Positions 16,097-24,508 of a stretch of DNA of 33,212 bases are shown here, piece after piece. Numbering within the stretch: the stretch's first letter is position 1; each line of letters begins with the position of its first letter. Under the pieces are notes generated by a model. The model saw only the letters and a program-made list of their open reading frames with translations, was not told the DNA's origin and made no database searches. Origin of the DNA: Bordetella parapertussis (GTDB lineage Bacteria; Pseudomonadota; Gammaproteobacteria; Burkholderiales; SG8-39). The position numbers and the translations under genes are program-made. The stretch is from contig CAMDFL010000038.1 in the NCBI GenBank assembly GCA_945897475.1, forward strand, positions 1 through 33,212, written 5' to 3'.

Positions 16097-16759
16097 CTAC
16101 TTGCGCGTGAGTGTCCGAACGCCCTGAGCAGTCCCGAGCAGCAGCACGTCCGCGCCACGAAGCGCGAACAGGCCTACTGTAACCACACCGGCTATAGCAT
16201 TGATCTTCGCCTCGATCTCCAGCGGATTGAGGATGACCAGGCCGTGAATATCTAAAATTACATTGCCATTGTCGGTGGTGAAATTCTCGCGCAATTTCGG
16301 TTGGCCACCGAGCTTCACCATCTGCCGCGCCACATGGGAGCGCGCCATGGGAATCACCTCGACCGGCAGGGGAAACTTGCCCAGCACCGGCACCAGCTTG
16401 GATTCATCTGCGATGCAGACAAATTTTCTTGCCACGGCAGCGACAATTTTTTCGCGGGTCAGCGCGCCACCGCCACCCTTGACCATGGCCATATGTTCGG
16501 TGATTTCGTCGGCGCCATCCACATACACCGGCAGTTCGTTGACGCTATTCAATTCCAGAATGCGGATACCGTGAGCACGCAGGCGTTCCGCGGTTTTCTC
16601 GGAACTAGGCACCGCGCCGACAATGCGGTTTTTGATTTTCGCCAATTCATCGATAAAAAAATTGGCGGTGGAACCGGTACCCACTCCGACAGGAAGGTCA
16701 TCGACGACGTGCTTGATCGCCTCTCTGGCGACCGCCGCCTTCAACTCATCCTGGGTCAT
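16097..16759 (-). CDS. rpiA: Ribose-5-phosphate isomerase A
   Basis: Interconverts ribose 5-phosphate and ribulose 5-phosphate in the pentose-phosphate pathway (or Calvin cycle). The start is ATG 16759 rather than the ORF-track start at 16789, because the family sequence [15 protein letters not shown] begins there and the product is then 220 residues, the normal size. Motifs are [34 protein letters not shown] and [14 protein letters not shown]. Its ATG overlaps the lpdA stop in an ATGA tetranucleotide, which implies translational coupling to the pyruvate dehydrogenase operon. It is the last gene of that run and ends 15 bases from yggX. Confidence 0.96.
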   Translation of the reverse strand: MTQDELKAAVAREAIKHVVDDLPVGVGTGSTANFFIDELAKIKNRIVGAVPSSEKTAERLRAHGIRILELNSVNELPVYVDGADEITEHMAMVKGGGGALTREKIVAAVARKFVCIADESKLVPVLGKFPLPVEVIPMARSHVARQMVKLGGQPKLRENFTTDNGNVILDIHGLVILNPLEIEAKINAIAGVVTVGLFALRGADVLLLGTAQGVRTLTRK

Positions 16760-18525
16760 TTCTTGCGGACCGGAGGCAGGTCGGTGCACACGCCTTCGAA
16801 GAGTTCGGCTGCCATGCCCACCGACTCGCCCAGTGTCGGATGCGGATGGATGGTCTTGCCGATATCAACCGCATCGGCGCCCATTTCTATCGCCAGTGCG
16901 ATTTCGCTGATGAGGTCCCCGGCGCCAGTGCCGACGATGCCGCCACCGATGATGCGATGGGTTTCTTGATCAAAAATCAGCTTGGTGAAGCCTTCGGTAC
17001 GATGATTTGCAATAGCGCGTCCGGAAGCGGCCCACGGAAATTTGCCGACACCGATTTTCAGCTCTTGCTTTTTCGCCTCATCCTCTGTCATTCCTACCCA
17101 GGCTATCTCAGGATCGGTATAAGCCACGGAGGGAATCACGCTCGCGTCGAAATGCGACTTCTGGCCGGCAGCGGCCTCCGCGGCCACATGCCCCTCATGC
17201 ACCGCTTTGTGCGCGAGCATCGGGTTGCCTGCGACATCGCCGATCGCGAAAATATGCGGGACATTGCTGCGCATTTGCGAATCGACATTGATGAAACCGC
17301 GACCCGTAACCTCGACGCCAGCTTTGTCGGCGCCGATATTCTTGCCGTTGGGTGAGCGTCCCACCGACACCAGAATCATGTCGTAGCGCTGCGCTTCGGC
17401 CGGGGCTTTCTCACCCTCGAAACTGGCGTACAGCCCATCGGCACGCGCTTCCACTTTGGTGGTTTTAGTCTTCAACCAGATATTGTCGAAGCGCTTGGCA
17501 TTGAATTTTTGCCATGCCGCGACCAGATCGCGGTCCGCGCCGGTCATCAAGGCATCGAGCATCTCAACGACATCGAGGCGCGCGCCCAGGGTCGAATAGA
17601 CGGTGCCCATCTCGAGCCCGATGATGCCCCCGCCGATGATGAGCAGGCGCTTGGGCTGGGAGCGCAGTTCCAGCGCGCCAGTGGAATCGACAATGCGCGG
17701 ATCCTGCGGAAGAAAAGGCAGTTTCGCCGCCTGCGAACCGACGGCGATTATCGCGTTCTTGAATGCGACAACCTTGCGGCCCTCCTTGGATTCCACCACA
17801 AGATGATTCGGCCCGACAAATTGGCCCAGGCCATGGAGAACCTGCACCTTGCGTGCGCGAGCCATCGCAGCCAGACCGCCAGTCAGCTTGCCTACCACTT
17901 GGGATTTGGAATCTCGCAGACGCGCCAAATCTATTTTGGGTGGAGCGAACTCGATCCCGTGCTCGGCGAAGCTCATCGCATCGTCAACCACGCGCGACGT
18001 GTGCAGAAGTGCTTTCGATGGAATACAACCCACGTTCAGGCACACCCCGCCAAGTGTCGCGTAGCGCTCAACCAACACCGTATCCATTCCAAGATCGGCG
18101 CTGCGAAACGCGGCCGAATAGCCGCCGGGACCCGCGCCAATAACCACGGTATCGCAGGAAATGTCGCTACTTCCTGCGTAGGCAGGTAACGCCGAGGGCT
18201 CCGTAGCAGGCGCCACCGAAGTTGGCGCGGTTACAGCGGGCGCCGGGTTCGGGGCCGATGCGCGGGGTTCCGATCCGGGCGCCGCATCGATCACTTCCGC
18301 CAAAGCGATGACCGATCCTCTGGACACCTTGTCGCCCACCTTGATGCGCAACTCCGTCACCACGCCTGAGTGGCTGGAAGGAATCTCCATTGACGCCTTG
18401 TCGGTTTCAATCGTAATCAGCGATTGCTCGACCACGATGCTGTCGCCCGGTTTGATCAGGACCTCGGAAATATCGACATTCTTGAACTCACCAATGTCCG
18501 GAACTTTGATCTCTATCTTCGCCAT
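16756..18525 (-). CDS. lpdA: Dihydrolipoyl dehydrogenase (E3) with N-terminal lipoyl domain
   Basis: The E3 component re-oxidises dihydrolipoamide of the pyruvate dehydrogenase complex with NAD+. The 589 residues exceed the usual 470 because residues 1-80 form a lipoyl domain with lipoylation site Lys43 ([11 protein letters not shown]). An Ala/Pro-rich linker follows to about 115. The flavoprotein then shows [14 protein letters not shown], the redox-active disulfide in [13 protein letters not shown] (Cys162 and Cys167), the NAD motif [28 protein letters not shown], and the catalytic HPHPTLGES. Hybrid E3 proteins of this kind are known in Betaproteobacteria and Neisseria. It lies 17 bases after aceF with a weak ribosome binding site, and overlaps rpiA by four bases. 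Confidence 0.96.
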   Translation of the reverse strand: MAKIEIKVPDIGEFKNVDISEVLIKPGDSIVVEQSLITIETDKASMEIPSSHSGVVTELRIKVGDKVSRGSVIALAEVIDAAPGSEPRASAPNPAPAVTAPTSVAPATEPSALPAYAGSSDISCDTVVIGAGPGGYSAAFRSADLGMDTVLVERYATLGGVCLNVGCIPSKALLHTSRVVDDAMSFAEHGIEFAPPKIDLARLRDSKSQVVGKLTGGLAAMARARKVQVLHGLGQFVGPNHLVVESKEGRKVVAFKNAIIAVGSQAAKLPFLPQDPRIVDSTGALELRSQPKRLLIIGGGIIGLEMGTVYSTLGARLDVVEMLDALMTGADRDLVAAWQKFNAKRFDNIWLKTKTTKVEARADGLYASFEGEKAPAEAQRYDMILVSVGRSPNGKNIGADKAGVEVTGRGFINVDSQMRSNVPHIFAIGDVAGNPMLAHKAVHEGHVAAEAAAGQKSHFDASVIPSVAYTDPEIAWVGMTEDEAKKQELKIGVGKFPWAASGRAIANHRTEGFTKLIFDQETHRIIGGGIVGTGAGDLISEIALAIEMGADAVDIGKTIHPHPTLGESVGMAAELFEGVCTDLPPVRKK

Positions 18526-18542
18526 GATTTTCTAACGCTGTT

Positions 18543-19859
18543 CTATAGCAACGAGCGGCGGATATCGGAGAGCACCGACGCCAGGTAAGAAGTAAAGCGC
18601 GCCGCCGCAGCGCCATCGATTACTCGATGGTCGTAGGACAGGCTCAAGGGCAGCATCAATCGCGGGGCGAACTCCTTGCCATTCCAAACCGGTTTCATCA
18701 CCGAACGCGATACCCCGAGAATCGCCACTTCCGGTGCGTTGATGATGGGGGTAAACGCGGCGCCACCGATTCCACCCAGACTCGATATCGAGAACGTGCC
18801 GCCCTGCATATCACCTGGTTTCAGTTTCTTGTCGCGCGCGAGTTTCGATATATCGCCCAAGTCGCGCGCCAGATCGAAAACTCCCTTGCGATCGGCATCG
18901 CGAATCACCGGTACCACCAGACCCTCAGGCGTATCCATGGCGACACCAATGTGGAAGTAGCGCTTGTAGACCAGATTCTCGCCGCTCTTATCGAGCGATG
19001 CATTCAACTCGGGTTGCTGGCGAAGCGCGGTAACGCTCGCCTTGATCAGGAAGGCCAGCATGGTAAGTTTAAAGCCCTGCTTTTCGGTCTCGGCCGTGTT
19101 GGATTTGCGAAACGCTTCCAGATCGGTGATATCGGCTTCATCGAACTGCGTGACATGCGGTATCGACACCCAGTTACGGTGCAAATTGGCGCCCGTCAAT
19201 TTCTTGATGCGCGATAGCGGCTTGGAATCGACGGGACCGAATTTGGAGAAATCAACATCGGGCCATGCAATGATCTGCAGGCCTGTGCCGGCACCCGTGG
19301 CGGGCCCGGCAGCAGGCGCGCCGGACATGATGCCCTTGACGAAAACTTGAACGTCGATCTGCTGGATGCGTCCCTTAGGGCCGGTGCCATTCACTCGGGA
19401 CAAATCGACCCCGAGTTCCCGCGCGAATTTGCGTACCGAAGGACTGGCGTGCGCCTTGAATCCAGCGGGACTCGTATCCGGTTGGTAAGGTACGGGTTCG
19501 GTGCGAGCAACAACGGGACTGGCGACAGGCGCGGATGGCGTTACGGATGACGGAGCGACGCTGCTTGCCGGCGCAGCGGCTGGTCGCGTTGCTGCGGTTG
19601 AGAGTTTAGGCGAAGCCGCGGATGGGGCGGATTCCTCGATGATCAGAATCAAACTGCCCTTTTTGATTTTGTCCCCAAGCTTGGTGCGTATCTCACGCAC
19701 AATGCCCGCGGTGGGCGAGGGAATCTCCATGCTCGCCTTGTCGGATTCGACCGTGATCAGCGACTGTTCGGGTGTAACCGTGTCCCCCAGCGCGACCAGG
19801 ATCTCGCTGACATCGACATCCTTGAAATCGCCGATATCGGGTAAGTGGATTTCTCTCAT
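18543..19859 (-). CDS. aceF: Pyruvate dehydrogenase E2, dihydrolipoyl acetyltransferase
   Basis: Core of the pyruvate dehydrogenase complex; transfers the acetyl group from lipoamide to CoA. The 438 residues contain one lipoyl domain (1-75, Lys41 in [12 protein letters not shown]) and an Ala/Pro/Ser-rich linker to about 130. The peripheral subunit-binding domain lies at about 137-175 (SPSVRKFARELGVDLSRV, GTGPKGRI). The catalytic domain follows, ending with the active-site SYDHRVIDGAAAARF. The single lipoyl domain contrasts with the three of E. coli E2, but E3 here brings one of its own. AAGGA lies five bases before the ATG. It sits 103 bases after aceE on the same strand. Confidence 0.96.
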   Translation of the reverse strand: MREIHLPDIGDFKDVDVSEILVALGDTVTPEQSLITVESDKASMEIPSPTAGIVREIRTKLGDKIKKGSLILIIEESAPSAASPKLSTAATRPAAAPASSVAPSSVTPSAPVASPVVARTEPVPYQPDTSPAGFKAHASPSVRKFARELGVDLSRVNGTGPKGRIQQIDVQVFVKGIMSGAPAAGPATGAGTGLQIIAWPDVDFSKFGPVDSKPLSRIKKLTGANLHRNWVSIPHVTQFDEADITDLEAFRKSNTAETEKQGFKLTMLAFLIKASVTALRQQPELNASLDKSGENLVYKRYFHIGVAMDTPEGLVVPVIRDADRKGVFDLARDLGDISKLARDKKLKPGDMQGGTFSISSLGGIGGAAFTPIINAPEVAILGVSRSVMKPVWNGKEFAPRLMLPLSLSYDHRVIDGAAAARFTSYLASVLSDIRRSLL

Positions 19860-19932
19860 GGCGTCCTTCGATATTCCAATTCAGTTCCTGACCAGATCAC
19901 GCGGCCCGCGGCCTGTCGGTTCAATCATTATG

Positions 19933-19974
19933 ATTTTTCTCAGCCTGTCAGGGAAATTTTTCTCACACTGTCAG
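19933..19974. repeat. 19-bp direct repeat over the aceE stop codon
   Basis: ATTTTTCTCAGCCTGTCAG (19933-19951) and ATTTTTCTCACACTGTCAG (19956-19974) match at 17 of 19 positions with a 23-base period. On the coding strand the upstream copy holds the last aceE codons and its TGA. The other copy lies in the aceE-aceF spacer. Confidence 0.8.
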
Positions 19975-22653
19975 TGGATTGGGTTTGCTGACATCGATTC
20001 CGTATTTCTTGATTGCATCCGCCACCACCTGGGGTTTGATCGCACCCTCTTCGGCAAGCGACTTCAATGCCGCCACAGTTACCCAATGGCGGTCAACTTC
20101 AAAGTGGTAGCGCAAGCGGTCGCGGGTATCGGAGCGGCCAAAACCGTCGGTGCCAAGCACCCGGAAACTGCGCCCCTTCGGCATGAATACCCGTATCTGA
20201 TCGGCAAAGCTCTTCACATAGTCGCTTGATGCGATTACCGGGCCGGCACGACCACTAAGACATTGCTCAACGTGGGAGACCCGCGCTTTTTCCGTGGGAT
20301 GCAACAGATTCCAGCGCTCGCAATCCAGGCCCTCGCGACGCAATTCATTGAAGCTGGTGGCGCTCCAGATATCCGCGCCAACATCCCAGTCGCTGGCCAA
20401 AAGTTCCGCCGCCGCGATCACTTCGCGAAAAATGGTGCCCGAACCCATCAATTGCACACGATGCTTCTTCTTGGCGCCTTCGCGCAAAAGATACAAGCCT
20501 TTGAGGATGCCATCAACGGCATTCTTGTCCGCCACATCGGAAAGCCCTGGATGCAGATAATTCTCGTTCATCACGGTGATGTAGTAGTACACATCCTCCT
20601 GATTGCCGACCATGCGCCGCAATCCGTCATGGATAATTACCGCAAGCTCATAGGCGAAGCTCGGGTCGTAGGAAACGCAATTGGGGATCAACGCGGCCAT
20701 CACCTGCGAATGGCCGTCTTCGTGCTGCAAACCCTCACCATTTAAGGTGGTGCGCCCGGCCGTGGCGCCCAGCAAAAAGCCGCGCGCGCGCAAATCTCCC
20801 GCAGCCCAAGCCAGGTCGCCGATTCGCTGCATGCCGAACATTGAATAGAAAATGTAGAACGGCACCATCGCCAGGTTGTTGGTGCTGTAGGAGGTTGCCG
20901 CCGCGAGCCACGAACAGAACGCGCCCGCTTCGTTGATGCCTTCCTCAAGAATCTGGCCGGCCTTGTCCTCGCGGTAATACATCACCTGGTCCTTGTCGAC
21001 CGGCGTGTATTTTTGCCCTTCCGAAGAATAGATGCCCAATTGCCGGAACATGCCTTCCATACCGAAGGTGCGCGCTTCGTCGGGCACGATAGGCACAATG
21101 TGCTTGCCGATGCTCTTGTCGCGCACCAAGGCGGTGAGAATTCGCACAAACGCCATGGTGGTCGAGAGTTCACGATCGGTGGATTTCAATACTGCGTCAA
21201 ATGCCGAGAGCGGCGGCACTTCGGGCATGGTCTCGGCCTTGCGGCGCCGTTGTGGCAGATAGCCACCCAATGCGCGCCTATGCTCATGCAGGTACTGCAT
21301 GATCGGATCGTCTTCTGCCGGCTTGTAGAGCGGGAGTTGTTCCAGTTGATCGTCCGGAATCGGCACCTTGAAGCGGTCGCGAAAATCGCGAATGGTTTGC
21401 AGATCGAGCTTTTTCAACTGGTGCGTCGGATTCTGCGCCTGTCCCTGCTTGCCCAGACCGTAGCCCTTGATGGTCTTGGCCAGAATCACTGTCGGCTGGC
21501 CCTTGTGCTTGGCCGCCGCAGCGTACGCGGCGTAGATCTTGTGGGGGTCATGACCACCGCGATTTAAGCGCCAGATGTCCTCGTCGCTCATTCGCGAAAC
21601 CATCTCCAGCAGCTTGGGGTGTTTGCCAAAGAAGTGCTTGCGAACGAATTCACCGTCGTTGGCCTTGAAGTTCTGGTACTCGCCGTCGACCGTCTCCTGC
21701 ATAACGCGCAGCAGTACTCCGTCCTTGTCACGCGCTATAAGAGAGTCCCAATAGCCCCCCCAGATGAGCTTGATGACATTCCATCCGGTGCCGCGAAATT
21801 CGCCTTCGAGCTCCTGGATGATCTTGCCGTTGCCGCGCACCGGGCCATCCAGTCGCTGCAGGTTGCAGTTGACCACGAACACCAGGTTATCCAGTTTTTC
21901 TCGCACCGCCATACCGATGGCGCCGAGAGACTCGGGTTCATCCATCTCTCCGTCGCCGCAGAATACCCACACCTTGCGATTGGCGGTATCGGCCAGGCCG
22001 CGCGCATGAAGATATTTCAAGAACCGTGCTTGATAGATGGCCTGCAAGGGGCCCAAGCCCATAGACACCGTCGGGAATTGCCAGAAATCCGGCATCAGCC
22101 AGGGGTGTGGATAGGAAGAAACACCCTTGCCGTCGACTTCGCGGCGGAAGTTGAGCAATTGCTCTTCGGACAGACGTCCTTCGAGATAAGCGCGTGCATA
22201 CACACCTGGCGCGGAGTGCCCCTGAAAATAAACCAAATCGCCGCCATGGCCTTCGCTAGGCGCGTGCCAGAAATGATTGAAACCAACGTCGAAAAGCGTG
22301 CCCACGGAAGCAAAACTCGCGATGTGGCCGCCCAAATCGCCCTCGGCCTTGTTCGCTTTGGCCACCATTGCCAAGGCATTCCAGCGGGTATACGAGCGAA
22401 TGCGCTCCTCTATGGCAGCGTCGCCCGGTGAGCGCTCCTCCAGATGCGGCGGGATGGAATTGATATAAGCCGTGGTGGCGGAGAACGGCAGATAAGTGCC
22501 CGAGCGCCGCGCCGCGTCGATCAAAGACTCCAAAAGGAAGTGGGCGCGCGCTGGTCCTTCGCGCGTGATAACGCCTTCCAGCGCGTCCAACCATTCCTGG
22601 GTTTCCAACGAATCCGGGTCGTTGGCCGATTGAAATTCCGGCATCGCAGACAT
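19963..22653 (-). CDS. aceE: Pyruvate dehydrogenase E1 component (homodimeric type)
   Basis: The thiamine-diphosphate E1 enzyme decarboxylates pyruvate and acetylates lipoyl groups of E2. The ORF track starts at 22680, but an AGGAG sequence lies five bases before the ATG at 22653, so I prefer 896 residues, close to the E. coli length of 887. Signatures include YINSIPPHLEERSPGD, the active-site region near FNHFWHAPSEGHGGDLVYFQGH, the TPP motif GDGEMDEPESLGAIGMAVRE..NCNLQRLDG, and the conserved IFYSMFGMQRIGDLAWAAGD. It is first in aceE-aceF-lpdA-rpiA and divergent from the rutE-like gene. Its stop codon lies in a duplicated 19-mer. Confidence 0.97.
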   Translation of the reverse strand: MSAMPEFQSANDPDSLETQEWLDALEGVITREGPARAHFLLESLIDAARRSGTYLPFSATTAYINSIPPHLEERSPGDAAIEERIRSYTRWNALAMVAKANKAEGDLGGHIASFASVGTLFDVGFNHFWHAPSEGHGGDLVYFQGHSAPGVYARAYLEGRLSEEQLLNFRREVDGKGVSSYPHPWLMPDFWQFPTVSMGLGPLQAIYQARFLKYLHARGLADTANRKVWVFCGDGEMDEPESLGAIGMAVREKLDNLVFVVNCNLQRLDGPVRGNGKIIQELEGEFRGTGWNVIKLIWGGYWDSLIARDKDGVLLRVMQETVDGEYQNFKANDGEFVRKHFFGKHPKLLEMVSRMSDEDIWRLNRGGHDPHKIYAAYAAAAKHKGQPTVILAKTIKGYGLGKQGQAQNPTHQLKKLDLQTIRDFRDRFKVPIPDDQLEQLPLYKPAEDDPIMQYLHEHRRALGGYLPQRRRKAETMPEVPPLSAFDAVLKSTDRELSTTMAFVRILTALVRDKSIGKHIVPIVPDEARTFGMEGMFRQLGIYSSEGQKYTPVDKDQVMYYREDKAGQILEEGINEAGAFCSWLAAATSYSTNNLAMVPFYIFYSMFGMQRIGDLAWAAGDLRARGFLLGATAGRTTLNGEGLQHEDGHSQVMAALIPNCVSYDPSFAYELAVIIHDGLRRMVGNQEDVYYYITVMNENYLHPGLSDVADKNAVDGILKGLYLLREGAKKKHRVQLMGSGTIFREVIAAAELLASDWDVGADIWSATSFNELRREGLDCERWNLLHPTEKARVSHVEQCLSGRAGPVIASSDYVKSFADQIRVFMPKGRSFRVLGTDGFGRSDTRDRLRYHFEVDRHWVTVAALKSLAEEGAIKPQVVADAIKKYGIDVSKPNPLTV

Positions 22654-22764
22654 CTTGGCTCCTGCCTCGGTTCGCGCCATATCAGCGCTTATCAGGGGAA
22701 TTAATTAAAGGGTGTGCTCGATGTGTCTCCGGAATCACCAGAGTCCAAGGAATTGCGCGCACGG

Positions 22765-22795
22765 TTACCGCAGGGCAATGCTGTCACTATAAAAT
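22765..22795 (+). promoter_or_regulatory. Candidate promoter of the rutE-like gene
   Basis: TTACCG (22765-22770) and TATAAA (22788-22793, overlapping TAAAAT) are separated by 17 bases, the standard sigma-70 spacing. The leader to the ATG at 22867 would be about 65 bases. The divergent aceE promoter must lie in the same gap but was not located. Confidence 0.4.
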
Positions 22796-22866
22796 CCCTT
22801 GGCGAATTACGCAACGAATCGCGCAACCACTCACTATTCTATTTTCTCACTTATTCGGATTTTCTC

Positions 22867-23508
22867 ATGGACAACGACGATTTGAACGCGCAGCAGGCAA
22901 TTTTGGATATGCGAAGGCGTGTCGAGCGGCTCGATGATAAATCTTTGGATTTATTGCTAAGAGAAGCGCGTTCGCACAACGGCTGGCAGGACAGGCCTGT
23001 GTCGGTGGAAACCCTGCGGATTTTATTCGACGCGACCAAAATGGGCCCGACCAGCGCGAATTGTTCGCCATTGCGGATCATCTTCCTGTGTAGCGCCGAG
23101 GCAAAAGAGAGACTGAAACCGGCCTTGTCCAAAGGCAATCTGGACAAAACCCTGAGCGCGCCGGTGGTCGCGATTCTGGGATATGACACGCATTTCTACG
23201 AGCACATGAAATATCTCTTCCCTCATGTGGACGCCAAACCCTGGTTCACCAGCAGCGAGGCGCTGGCCCTCGAAACTGCATTTCGCAATAGCACCCTGCA
23301 AGCCGCCTATTTAATGCTCGCGGCGCGGGCTTTGGGCCTGGATACGGGGCCGATGTCGGGCTTCGACAGTGCCCGTGTCGATGCCGAGTTTTTTGCCGAT
23401 ACCGCGGTGAAATCAAATTTTATCTGCGGCCTGGGATACGGTGACGCCACCAAAGTGATGAAGCGCCATCCCCGCTTCAAGTTTGAAGAGGTGTGCCAGA
23501 TACTTTGA
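22867..23508 (+). CDS. Nitroreductase-family protein, RutE-like malonic semialdehyde reductase
   Basis: An FMN-dependent reductase of the HadB/RutE branch. Segments such as [53 protein letters not shown] and [15 protein letters not shown] closely follow the remembered E. coli RutE sequence. In E. coli that enzyme reduces malonic semialdehyde to 3-hydroxypropionate during uracil breakdown. Here no rutA-D, F or G gene is present, so the physiological substrate may differ. The start at 22867 gives 213 residues, about 17 longer than E. coli RutE; a second ATG at 22909 is possible, and neither has a good ribosome binding site. A clear intrinsic terminator follows. Confidence 0.88.
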   Translation: MDNDDLNAQQAILDMRRRVERLDDKSLDLLLREARSHNGWQDRPVSVETLRILFDATKMGPTSANCSPLRIIFLCSAEAKERLKPALSKGNLDKTLSAPVVAILGYDTHFYEHMKYLFPHVDAKPWFTSSEALALETAFRNSTLQAAYLMLAARALGLDTGPMSGFDSARVDAEFFADTAVKSNFICGLGYGDATKVMKRHPRFKFEEVCQIL

Positions 23509-23516
23509 TCAGCGCA

Positions 23517-23549
23517 GCCTTGCTTGAATCACAAGCGGCAGGGTTTTTT
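23517..23549 (+). terminator. Intrinsic terminator of the rutE-like gene
   Basis: GCC-(TT)-GCTTG pairs with CAAGC-GGC around the loop AATCA, followed by AGGG and six Ts (23544-23549). It begins eight bases after the stop codon and separates this gene from folD. Confidence 0.65.
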
Positions 23550-23615
23550 GCTGAAATTCGCGCCATCGGATGCGGCTGACAAGCTTCGATCACGGATAAT
23601 GTCGTTTTTAGCAGA

Positions 23616-24494
23616 GTGAAAATCGTGGAAACCCAAATCATCGACGGTGCCGCGCTAGCGCGAACCATTCGCGAGGCACTGGCCGCGCGCGTTGCAACGC
23701 TCAATGCAAGCGGCCACAGGCCCGGCCTCGCGGTGGTTCTTGTGGGTGACGATCCGGCCTCGCAGGTTTATGTCCGAAACAAATCGAAAGCCTGCGAAGC
23801 GGCAGGCATTGCTTCGTTTCAACACTCCCTTCCCGCCTCAACCAGCCAGCATGATTTGCTCGCCCTGGTCGACAAGCTCAATAGCGATCTCAAAGTACAC
23901 GGCATTCTGGTGCAACTGCCCCTGCCAAAGCACATTTCAGCCGACGCCGTCATCAAGGCGATCTCACCCGCGAAAGACGTTGATGGCTTTCACCCGGAGA
24001 ACGCAGGCCTGCTCGCCACCGGCAATGCGCGCTTCGTGCCTTGCACGCCGGCGGGGGTGATGCGACTGCTCTCGCATGCCGGCATTGAATTGTCGGGTCG
24101 GCATGCGGTCGTGGTCGGGCGCAGCAACATCGTCGGCAAACCCGTGGCGCTGCTGCTGCTTGAAAAACACGCCACCGTCACCATCTGTCATTCCAGAACA
24201 CCGGATTTGGGCGCGGTGATCCGCCAAGCCGATGTGGTGGTGGCCGCAGTGGGCAAAGCCCGAATGATCACTGCCGACATGGTGAAGCCAGGCGCAGCGG
24301 TGATCGATGTCGGTATTAACCGGATTCCCGATGGGCCCAATGCCGGCAAGTTGTGCGGTGATGTGGACTTTGACGGCTTGCTGGGCAAGGCGGGCTGCAT
24401 CACTCCCGTGCCAGGCGGTGTAGGCCCTATGACTATCGCCTTGTTGCTGGAGAACACGGTGCGGTCGGCCGAACTCACTGTATCCCATATTTAA
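23616..24494 (+). CDS. folD: Bifunctional methylenetetrahydrofolate dehydrogenase / methenyltetrahydrofolate cyclohydrolase
   Basis: Interconverts 5,10-methylene-, 5,10-methenyl- and 10-formyl-tetrahydrofolate in the cytoplasm, using NADP. The 292 residues are the normal length. The catalytic Tyr52 and Lys56 lie in [57 protein letters not shown] and the C-terminal [16 protein letters not shown] are signatures. The start is a GTG at 23616; an in-frame GTG at 23625 is better spaced from an AGCAGAG sequence and may be the true one. prlC follows after 14 bases, so the two are probably co-transcribed. Confidence 0.96.
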   Translation: MKIVETQIIDGAALARTIREALAARVATLNASGHRPGLAVVLVGDDPASQVYVRNKSKACEAAGIASFQHSLPASTSQHDLLALVDKLNSDLKVHGILVQLPLPKHISADAVIKAISPAKDVDGFHPENAGLLATGNARFVPCTPAGVMRLLSHAGIELSGRHAVVVGRSNIVGKPVALLLLEKHATVTICHSRTPDLGAVIRQADVVVAAVGKARMITADMVKPGAAVIDVGINRIPDGPNAGKLCGDVDFDGLLGKAGCITPVPGGVGPMTIALLLENTVRSAELTVSHI

Positions 24495-24508
24495 ATTGGA
24501 ATGTTACG

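Noticed and set aside
21619-22431. 270-codon plus-strand frame inside aceE
   Set aside because: It is antisense to aceE in a highly conserved region.
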